DNA from: G965207125 sp965207125
GTDB lineage: Bacteria > Pseudomonadota > Alphaproteobacteria > Puniceispirillales > UBA1172
Length of the DNA stretch: 64,000 nucleotides
NCBI GenBank assembly: GCA_965207125.1
Contig: OZ242263.1
Location: forward strand, 1,674,001-1,738,000
Direction of reading: 5' to 3'
The notes below the pieces were generated by a model. The model was not told the origin of the DNA and made no database searches. It saw nothing but the letters and a program-made list of their open reading frames with translations. The translations under genes were made by a program, and so were the position numbers. Shown here in pieces: positions 44,806 to 51,667 of the stretch (position 1 is the first letter of the stretch; every line of letters starts with the position of its first letter).

Positions 44806-45216
44806 ATGGTTGGTTATTCCAACACCTGTCGCCGCACATATCTCGGCGTCAAAACTATTTTTGTTATGATCGTTTTGCTACTCCCTCTTGCTACAGCGCA
44901 GGCCGAGTGGCTTGAAGGAAACCGTGCTCGATTTCAGGCCCTCGATAAAATTACCGCCAGAATCTCTACCCTCGATGTTCCACAGAAAATAGCGACGAGA
45001 TTTGGGACGTTGCAGATTTATCTCCATGCCTGTGTCTATCGTCCGCCGACAATGCCGCCAGAAAACGCCGCGCTGATCGAAATTCGTACAATAGATCATC
45101 AGAATAACGTTTCACGAGATCCGATTTTTTTCGGCTGGATGTTTGCCTCATCTCCGGCGATCAGCACGTTGGAACATCCGGTTTATGATGTGACTGTGCT
45201 GTCGTGTAGCAACTGA
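44806..45216 (+). CDS. DUF2155 domain protein with signal peptide
   Basis: The start at 44806 (MVGYSNTCRR) gives 136 residues; the longer frame overlaps mlaD without family support. A hydrophobic signal segment (about 16-30, VMIVLLLPLATAQA) is followed by the DUF2155 core. That core includes RISTLDVPQKIATRFGTLQI (about 46-65, shown in full at 20 residues) and cysteines HACVYRPP and VLSCSN that may pair in the periplasm. The function is not known. The gene lies in a conserved block with NDUFA12, aat and accCB. Its 3' end overlaps aat by 34 bp on the opposite strand. Confidence 0.85.
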   Translation: MVGYSNTCRRTYLGVKTIFVMIVLLLPLATAQAEWLEGNRARFQALDKITARISTLDVPQKIATRFGTLQIYLHACVYRPPTMPPENAALIEIRTIDHQNNVSRDPIFFGWMFASSPAISTLEHPVYDVTVLSCSN

Positions 45217-45851
45217 CCAACCATATCGTCTGAATCCTCGCCAAGCGGCATAAGAGCCTCTGCTTTGAGTGCGTCATCAAGGAGGAGTTTAAAATCAGCC
45301 CGGTCTATTTCGCGCGCGCCAAACTGTTCAAGATGAGGATTGATGAATTGTGTGTCGAGCAAAGTAAAGCCTCCGCAGCGCAAGCGGGCGATCAGATGTA
45401 CCAAGGCGATTTTAGAAGCATCGGTGGCACGGGTGAACATCGACTCGCCGAAAAACGCACCCCCAAGTGCGAGGCCATATAGGCCGCCGACTAGTTCTTG
45501 TTTTCCTTGCGGCCCTTCTTGCCACGCCTCTATTGAATGCGCAAAACCCAAGCGGTGGAGGTTTTGATATAGATGGCTGATCGACTCATTGATCCAGCTA
45601 TTCTGACGCGTTTTAGTCACCTGACGGCACGTTTCGATGACGGCGGAAAAATCTCGATTGATTGTGATGTGATAGGGCTTTTGCCTGATTCGCCGCTTGA
45701 GGCGGCGGCTGAAATGAGGAGCATCGAGGGGGATGATGCCGCGTGTTTCAGGATCGATGAAAAAGACGGTCTCATCATCACGCGATTCCGCCATCGGGAA
45801 AATTCCCAGAGAATATGATTTGAGGATGATTTCGGGTGAAAGCGGATACAT
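45183..45851 (-). CDS. aat: Leucyl/phenylalanyl-tRNA-protein transferase
   Basis: Aat adds leucine or phenylalanine to proteins that start with lysine or arginine, marking them for ClpS-ClpAP. Both recognition genes, clpS and clpA, occur at 35.5-38.1 kb. The 222 residues show the family segments YPLSPEIILKSYSLGIFPMAE (residues 2-22, shown in part as YSLGIFPMAE), the EGPQGKQELVGGLYGLALGG region (near 115) and GFTLLDTQFINPHLEQFGA (near 166). The length is normal. Its start faces accC by a short gap. The end overlaps the DUF2155 gene. Confidence 0.95.
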   Translation of the reverse strand: MYPLSPEIILKSYSLGIFPMAESRDDETVFFIDPETRGIIPLDAPHFSRRLKRRIRQKPYHITINRDFSAVIETCRQVTKTRQNSWINESISHLYQNLHRLGFAHSIEAWQEGPQGKQELVGGLYGLALGGAFFGESMFTRATDASKIALVHLIARLRCGGFTLLDTQFINPHLEQFGAREIDRADFKLLLDDALKAEALMPLGEDSDDMVGQLLHDSTVTS

Positions 45852-45902
45852 GGCGCTATTTTATCCAACCACCGGCGTTTGAGCAAGGAAGCTGGTTCTT
45901 GA

Positions 45903-47255
45903 TTATTCGTAGGTAAAGGTAGAAAGAAACTCTTTTTCTAGCCAGTTGACTGAATAATTGCCTGTTTCAATATCCGGATTACGAACCAGTGCGCGGTGAA
46001 GATAGAGCGAGGTTGGCATCGGTCCGATGATCATCTCATCCAACGCTCGTTTTAGGCGTGCGAGACAATGTGCTCTGTCCTCGCCGTAAACAATGATTTT
46101 TGCGACGAGACTGTCATAATACGGTGGGATTACATAACCCGAATATAAAAAACTATCGACCCTTACTCCAGGGCCGCCCGGTGGGTGGTAGTTATCAACG
46201 CGCCCTGGGGTCGGCATGAAAGTTGCGGGGTGCTCAGCGTTAATCCGACATTCGATCGCATGACCGTTAAACACCACGTCATTTTGGCCAAATGACAGAC
46301 GTTCGCCCGCTGCTACTCTGATCTGCTCACGCACTAGATCAATGCCCGTGATTAATTCAGTGATCGGGTGTTCAACCTGAAGGCGCGTATTCATCTCAAT
46401 GAAGAAAAAATCACCATCCTCATACAGAAACTCCATCGTCCCAAGACCTAGATAGCCCATCTTCTGCGTGGCTTTCACCGCGAGTGCGCCAACCCGTGCG
46501 CGTTCCTTTTTAGTCAAAACAGGTGAGGGAGCTTCTTCAAATAATTTCTGATGACGTCTCTGAACCGAGCATTCCCTCTCACCTAAATGAACCACATTCC
46601 CATGAGAATCCGCTAATATCTGCACTTCTATATGGCGCGGATTGCCAAAATACCGCTCGAGATATACTCGATCATCGCCAAACGCCGCTTTTGATTCGCT
46701 CCTCGCCGCAGAAAAGGCCTCGGCGAGATGATCGCGCGTGAGCGCGACTTTCATCCCTCTGCCGCCGCCGCCCGCTGCTGCTTTGACCAGAACGGGATAC
46801 CCTATTTCACCGGCTAGACGCGCGGCCTCCTCGCGGCTAGACACCGCTCCGTCTGAGCCTGGAACTAATGGCAAACCTGCCGCGGCCGCTGTCCGCTTAG
46901 CCTCGATCTTGTCACCCATCGCTTCGATATGCTCAACCTTCGGCCCGATAAACGTGATGCCATGTGCTCTGACCACATCGGCAAAAACAGCATTTTCAGA
47001 CAGAAACCCAACTCCGGGATGAATCGCATCGGCCCCGGTTATAGTAGCCGCTGTAATCATCGCGGGAATGTTCAGATAGGAGGACGATGAAGGAGGTAAG
47101 CCAATGCAAACGGATTCATCAGCCAGCCGAACATGCATCGCCTCGCTATCCGCTGTGGAGTGAACTGCGACGGTGGCGATGCCCATATCCTGACACGCGC
47201 GCAACACGCGTAAAGCAACGTCGCCCCTGTTCGCGATCAGGATTTTTTCGAACAT
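45903..47255 (-). CDS. accC: Biotin carboxylase subunit of acetyl-CoA carboxylase
   Basis: AccC carboxylates biotin on AccB with ATP and bicarbonate, the first half of acetyl-CoA carboxylation. The 450 residues show the start MFEKILIANRGDVALRVLR, the ATP-grasp loop AAAGGGGRGMKVA (near 159), ERECSVQRRHQKLFEEAPS (near 228, shown in part as ECSVQRRHQK) and FFFIEMNTRLQVEHPITE (near 278). This is the standard length. It follows accB by 20 bp in the same direction. I expect both subunits to be made together; accA and accD are elsewhere. Confidence 0.97.
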   Translation of the reverse strand: MFEKILIANRGDVALRVLRACQDMGIATVAVHSTADSEAMHVRLADESVCIGLPPSSSSYLNIPAMITAATITGADAIHPGVGFLSENAVFADVVRAHGITFIGPKVEHIEAMGDKIEAKRTAAAAGLPLVPGSDGAVSSREEAARLAGEIGYPVLVKAAAGGGGRGMKVALTRDHLAEAFSAARSESKAAFGDDRVYLERYFGNPRHIEVQILADSHGNVVHLGERECSVQRRHQKLFEEAPSPVLTKKERARVGALAVKATQKMGYLGLGTMEFLYEDGDFFFIEMNTRLQVEHPITELITGIDLVREQIRVAAGERLSFGQNDVVFNGHAIECRINAEHPATFMPTPGRVDNYHPPGGPGVRVDSFLYSGYVIPPYYDSLVAKIIVYGEDRAHCLARLKRALDEMIIGPMPTSLYLHRALVRNPDIETGNYSVNWLEKEFLSTFTYE

Positions 47256-47275
47256 AATCCCCTCATACTTATGTT

Positions 47276-47740
47276 TTATTCTATGATCATCAGGGGTTGG
47301 CCAAACTCAACAGGTTGCTCATTATCTACTAGAATCTTGCGCACCACTCCTGATTTTGTTGCAGCGATCGGATTCATCACCTTCATCGCCTCGATAATCA
47401 GTAAGGTCTGGCCAACCTTGACGTTATCACCCTCGTTGACAAAAACTGGCGCTTCTGGTTCTGGCATTAGATACGCAGTACCTACCATCGGCGCCGTCAT
47501 CGCGTTTGTGGCCTCCCCATCAGATTGCGGTGAGGCGGCTTCGCTTGACGTTAGCGGCGGGGTGGCTGACGGCGGGGTGGGAGCGGCGACTGATGCTGCT
47601 TTGCTTAAACGCACCGCCGCCGTATCATCGGAAAATTCCAGCTCCACCAGACCCAATTCCTCCATTACCGCGCCAAGGTCTCGAATCAGATTTATTTGCG
47701 CGACGTTTGCTTTTGATGTTTTGGGTGCTGGCGGACTCAC
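47276..47740 (-). CDS. accB: Biotin carboxyl carrier protein of acetyl-CoA carboxylase
   Basis: AccB carries biotin on the lysine of the EAMKVMNPI motif (near residue 119) and swings it between the two active sites. The 154 residues have an N-terminal helix region, a proline/alanine-rich linker (about 53-75), and the biotinyl domain. The start is GTG at 47740; it overlaps the aroQ stop in a GTGA arrangement, has AAGGAG upstream, and is the only start consistent with the frame. The length is typical. Confidence 0.96.
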   Translation of the reverse strand: MSPPAPKTSKANVAQINLIRDLGAVMEELGLVELEFSDDTAAVRLSKAASVAAPTPPSATPPLTSSEAASPQSDGEATNAMTAPMVGTAYLMPEPEAPVFVNEGDNVKVGQTLLIIEAMKVMNPIAATKSGVVRKILVDNEQPVEFGQPLMIIE

Positions 47741-48195
47741 TGCTCATCTCCTTTAAGTAATCCGGCGGTGATGCTTATCGCTGAAACATATGATAAAGCA
47801 CCAAAACCACAAATAACGCCAGTCGCTAAATCCGCGATGAACGAATAATGACGAAAATCCTCACGAGCGTAAATGTTGGATAAATGAATTTCAATCTTTA
47901 TCCCATCAAACATCGCGATCGCATCGCGCATTGCTATAGAGGTATGAGTAAATGCTCCTGCGTTAATCAAAATCGCTGCGTGATCTTCATCGGTGGCATG
48001 ATGGATCGCTCCCACAATCTCGTGTTCTGCATCTGATTGGAAAAAATGGACATCAAGATTTTCGCGTTGGGCGCATTCCCGGCAACGCTTTTCTATATCT
48101 GCAAGAGTTACGGAGCCGTAAATCTCAGGCTCGCGCATTCCTAGACGACCGAGGTTTGGCCCGTTCAGAATCGAAATAACATTTGATTTCGCCAT
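47737..48195 (-). CDS. aroQ: 3-dehydroquinate dehydratase, type II
   Basis: AroQ removes water from 3-dehydroquinate in the shikimate pathway. The start at 48195 (MAKSNVISIL) is chosen because the longer frame adds 20 residues with no family similarity. The 152 residues show GPNLGRLGMREPEIYG (near 11) with the catalytic tyrosine, ILINAGAFTHTSIAMRDAI (near 76) and EIHLSNIYAREDFRHYS (near 101). The normal alphaproteobacterial order aroQ-accB-accC is kept. AroC at 19860 acts later in the same pathway. Confidence 0.96.
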   Translation of the reverse strand: MAKSNVISILNGPNLGRLGMREPEIYGSVTLADIEKRCRECAQRENLDVHFFQSDAEHEIVGAIHHATDEDHAAILINAGAFTHTSIAMRDAIAMFDGIKIEIHLSNIYAREDFRHYSFIADLATGVICGFGALSYVSAISITAGLLKGDEQ

Positions 48196-48232
48196 GCTCT
48201 CACAATCCTTGGTTAATAACGCACCGACTATA

Positions 48233-49000
48233 TCAGGATGCACCAGATGTGTCACCTGAATCAGCTGCTTTTCGCACTTCAGCGATCAGGCTTTTCATCT
48301 GTTCTTTTGGGATAAGTCCCGGCACGATGATCTCGTCTATTATGAAAGCGGGCGTTCCCTCAATACCAAGCAGGTGACCGAGCCTCATATTATCGGCGAT
48401 GATCTGTCTGTATTGGCCTGTCTCACTCCGGTCTATGCTAAAACCCTCGATGCCATGCTTGGTGGCGATGGAGGTTAAAACCGTCCCATTGATCCGACCG
48501 CGCCATTCCATCAGCGCGGTATGCACCGCTTCATATTTGCCTTGGTCAGCTGCTCTGAGTGCGAGGGTCGCTGCGTCATATGACGATTCAGCCAAAATGG
48601 GATACTCTTTGATCACTAGACGGATATTGCCATCTTCGGCGAGGAGACTTTTCATCTCAGGAAGAGCGCGTTTGCAGAAACCGCAATTATAATCGCTGAA
48701 TTCATAAATCGTGATATCGCCATCGGGATTGCCCATGACCGTCTCGCCGTCATGCGCTCGCAAAAGCGTGAAAGCCTGAAGTCTGCCTTCGTCATCACGC
48801 TGGTTATTGAGATCACTTAGCGCGCTTTTAATCAGTTCGGGGTTGTTGGTGATAAATGCGGCAACCGCTTTGGAATCGACAGGAAGGGCCACCGAGCGAT
48901 CGAGGGTAAAGCCGATAGCGATACCCGCCGCTAGCACTACGGCCATCACCGCGCTAGTTCTGATTTTCTGTTTTGTTGATGGTAGTATTTTTTTATTCAT
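48233..49000 (-). CDS. DsbA-family periplasmic thiol oxidoreductase
   Basis: The 255 residues start at 48998-49000 (MNKKILPST); the ORF could begin three codons earlier. An N-terminal signal or anchor (about 12-32) is followed by a helical linker. The DsbA/thioredoxin domain has the active site CGFC in DYNCGFCKRALPEM (near 104) and the cis-proline segment GTPAFII (near 212). The role is disulfide formation or rearrangement in envelope proteins; the BdbD/DsbA-like 'Com1' subgroup fits best. Such a gene commonly sits beside aroQ-accB in alphaproteobacteria. Confidence 0.88.
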   Translation of the reverse strand: MNKKILPSTKQKIRTSAVMAVVLAAGIAIGFTLDRSVALPVDSKAVAAFITNNPELIKSALSDLNNQRDDEGRLQAFTLLRAHDGETVMGNPDGDITIYEFSDYNCGFCKRALPEMKSLLAEDGNIRLVIKEYPILAESSYDAATLALRAADQGKYEAVHTALMEWRGRINGTVLTSIATKHGIEGFSIDRSETGQYRQIIADNMRLGHLLGIEGTPAFIIDEIIVPGLIPKEQMKSLIAEVRKAADSGDTSGAS

Positions 49001-49048
49001 AAAGACCATAGTCGCAAAATCTCACTTTTTAGGCAATATCTATGATGC

Positions 49049-50386
49049 TCACTTATCGGCTTCACGGATAATATCACTAGCCAAGCGCTGTTGGATATGC
49101 GTGGCTTCGGGATTCTTAGTCACGCGCTTTGCTAATTGCAAGGCCAAAGGCTTGTTGCCGATGAGCACTGCGCGTTCAGCCAGTATCAGATCGGCATCAG
49201 CCAGACGCCCCGCCCGCCCGTAGCTGATTCCCAGCTGGTGTTTGATGAAACTCCAGTCAGGTTCCAGAATGTTGGCTTGCTCAAGAGCGCTGATCGCTTC
49301 TTCGATCTGTTCATCATCCCCCGACGCCATCATGGCTCGACCCAGGGATAACAATATCTGGCCGCGATTGACGCTCGCATCCAGCAGAGAAAGGCTTTGA
49401 CGATATGCCTGCGCCGCATCGTTAGCGCGTGCCGCCGAAAGCAAAATATCGCCGCGAAATTCATGGAAATAGGGGTTATCAGGCACATCTTGTATCAATT
49501 CATCCACCATCTCAAGGGCCGCTGGAATATCGTTCAAGCGATAAAAAGCCGTGGCCCGGGCATAGCGCCCCCCGAGCGTTTCATCATCAGAGGTATTGAT
49601 CATTAGCAGCCTTGGTGATTCAGTCCAGCCGCGTAGTTTTGAAAGAATATCTTGAAGCAAATCCTGTAATTCAGGTGACGGCGGCGTATCAGCGTAAGAC
49701 AGGCTTGCAGCGTGGGTCTGAAAAATCGCCCCACGTTGCTTGACCCCCGGGTGCGATAGATAATATTCCGATTGTCGGTCTTCGGGCAATAGACGCTCTC
49801 GTGCGAGACGCGCCATCATTTTCGCTATTGGCTTTGTCGAATAGCCACGTTTTTCCATCAACTTGATCGCCCACTGGTCCGCGACGCTTTCATCCTGCCG
49901 TGAATGGGCAAGAATGATGCGATTAGTCTGGTCCACGCTGCCAATCAGCGTCCCGACTGCGGCGTCCCCGTTGCCCGATGCGGTCAATGCGATCGCGGCC
50001 ACGGCCCCAAGAACCGTTGCCAATGTCGCATTATCGACCACCTCACCGCGTTTCAACACATGACCTGAGGCAATATGGCCGATTTCATGGGCCAGCACGC
50101 CAGCGACCTCATAAACCGAGCGCGCGTCGATAATCAGCCCGCTATTGATATAAATTGTATTGTCGACGGTCACGAACGCATTGAATTCCGGATCAATGAT
50201 AATTCTGATCTTTAAAGTCTCAGGATTGAGCCCTGCGTCAATGGCCATTGGGCGGATCAGCCGCAAAAGTGCGTCTTCAATTTCAGTGTCTCTGATCGTC
50301 GACGCCCACGCATGGCTAATGAACGCTGACGCTATTGTCATGACCAGCAGAATAATCAGGCACTGTTTTGGGCGGAAAATACTCAT
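49049..50386 (-). CDS. M48-family zinc metalloprotease with TPR repeats (BepA/YfgC-like)
   Basis: The 445-residue periplasmic protease has a signal peptide (about 1-28, ending ISHAWA). The zinc site is HEIGH (near 107-111), with a further ligand in DESVADQWA (near 160). A C-terminal run of TPR-like helices (about 250-440) follows. The layout matches the BepA/YfgC family, which helps outer-membrane proteins fold and removes misfolded ones. It is transcribed in the same direction as the DsbA-like gene just downstream, which is consistent with a role in envelope quality control; that is inference. Confidence 0.92.
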   Translation of the reverse strand: MSIFRPKQCLIILLVMTIASAFISHAWASTIRDTEIEDALLRLIRPMAIDAGLNPETLKIRIIIDPEFNAFVTVDNTIYINSGLIIDARSVYEVAGVLAHEIGHIASGHVLKRGEVVDNATLATVLGAVAAIALTASGNGDAAVGTLIGSVDQTNRIILAHSRQDESVADQWAIKLMEKRGYSTKPIAKMMARLARERLLPEDRQSEYYLSHPGVKQRGAIFQTHAASLSYADTPPSPELQDLLQDILSKLRGWTESPRLLMINTSDDETLGGRYARATAFYRLNDIPAALEMVDELIQDVPDNPYFHEFRGDILLSAARANDAAQAYRQSLSLLDASVNRGQILLSLGRAMMASGDDEQIEEAISALEQANILEPDWSFIKHQLGISYGRAGRLADADLILAERAVLIGNKPLALQLAKRVTKNPEATHIQQRLASDIIREADK

Positions 50387-50502
50387 TGATTCTCACTATA
50401 CCACGCTAAAAAAATATGCGATAACTGCAAAATCGTGAATCTTCATGGGTTCTTTCTTCAATATCTATTCTTTATGGAATACTGCGAAAGTAAGGCATTT
50501 TT

Positions 50503-51666
50503 ATGACACTCAAGATATCATCACGCTCACAACTGTCTCCCTTTATGGTTATGGATGTGATGGAGCGCGCCGAAGCATTAGAGATCGGCGATAATCATGT
50601 GATCCATCTCGAAATCGGGCAGCCTTCAACCCCTGCCCCGCAACCATCAAGAGATGCGATCATTCGCGACATCAACACCCCCGCTTCTCATGGTTACACC
50701 CGAACCAGAGGAAAAACTGAACTCACCAAAGCCATCGCTCGCCATTACAAAAGATGGTATGGACATGATATCCATCCGGATCAGGTGGTTTGCACGACTG
50801 GTTCATCATTCGGCTTTATGATGGTGTTTCTCGCATGCTTTGAGGTGGGGGATGTTATTGCTATGACCACCCCCGGATATTCTGCTTATCGTAATCTGAT
50901 GCAGGCCGCATCGCTCAAACCGATGCTGCTTGATGTTCGGGCCAAAGAAAACTGGCGACTGACGACCGACGTCCTCGATCGTCTGGATACTATCCCTGAT
51001 GGGCTGATTATCGCCAACCCCGCTAACCCGACTGGTATTGTTATGACCAGAGAAGAACTGGCCGCCATCGTTAAGTGGTGCGAGAAAAACGGCGTCAGGC
51101 TAATTTCTGATGAAATTTATCACGGCATCAGTTTTGATACAGAGGATCATTCGGTTTTGGAATTCTCATCATCAGCGATGGTGATGAACTCATATTCGAA
51201 ATATTTTTCGATGACAGGGCATCGGCTTGGCTGGATTATCGCGCCTGAAGACCTGATTGAGCCTTTCGATAGGATTGCACAGAACAGTATTATTTCCCCA
51301 CCGACCTTGTCACAGATTGCCGGTATCGCCGCTATGGATGACCCGGCCTCATATAAGGAAATGGAAAGCCACGTAAAGCGCTATCATGAGAATCGAGATA
51401 TTTTAATGGATTCTTTGCCCAAGCATTTTCTTGGCAATTTTCCTGTTCCTGAAGGTGGATTTTATATTTATGCCGATACGAGTGGGATTAGCGATAACAG
51501 CATCGAACTCGCTGACAGGATATTGAATGAACTTCTGGTCGCCACCACGCCGGGGGTTGATTTCGATGATGAGCATGGAAATCTCTTCCTACGGCTTTCC
51601 TTTGCCGGAAAAACCGCAGATATGACTGAAGCGGCCAGGCGAATTTCGGACTGGTTGGGTCGCTGA
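50503..51666 (+). CDS. PLP-dependent class I/II aminotransferase
   Basis: The 387 residues form a fold type I aminotransferase. Visible motifs are the N-terminal IHLEIGQPSTPAP (near 34), HGYTRTRG near 65, CTTGSSFGFMM near 92 (PLP phosphate contacts), NPANPTG near 170, and the PLP lysine in NSYSKYFSMTGHRLGW (near 228-243). The substrate cannot be decided; aspartate and alanine aminotransferase-like subfamilies are both possible. Its last base is one base from the end of the convergent rne gene, without a terminator between them. Confidence 0.92.
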   Translation: MTLKISSRSQLSPFMVMDVMERAEALEIGDNHVIHLEIGQPSTPAPQPSRDAIIRDINTPASHGYTRTRGKTELTKAIARHYKRWYGHDIHPDQVVCTTGSSFGFMMVFLACFEVGDVIAMTTPGYSAYRNLMQAASLKPMLLDVRAKENWRLTTDVLDRLDTIPDGLIIANPANPTGIVMTREELAAIVKWCEKNGVRLISDEIYHGISFDTEDHSVLEFSSSAMVMNSYSKYFSMTGHRLGWIIAPEDLIEPFDRIAQNSIISPPTLSQIAGIAAMDDPASYKEMESHVKRYHENRDILMDSLPKHFLGNFPVPEGGFYIYADTSGISDNSIELADRILNELLVATTPGVDFDDEHGNLFLRLSFAGKTADMTEAARRISDWLGR

Positions 51667-51667
51667 T

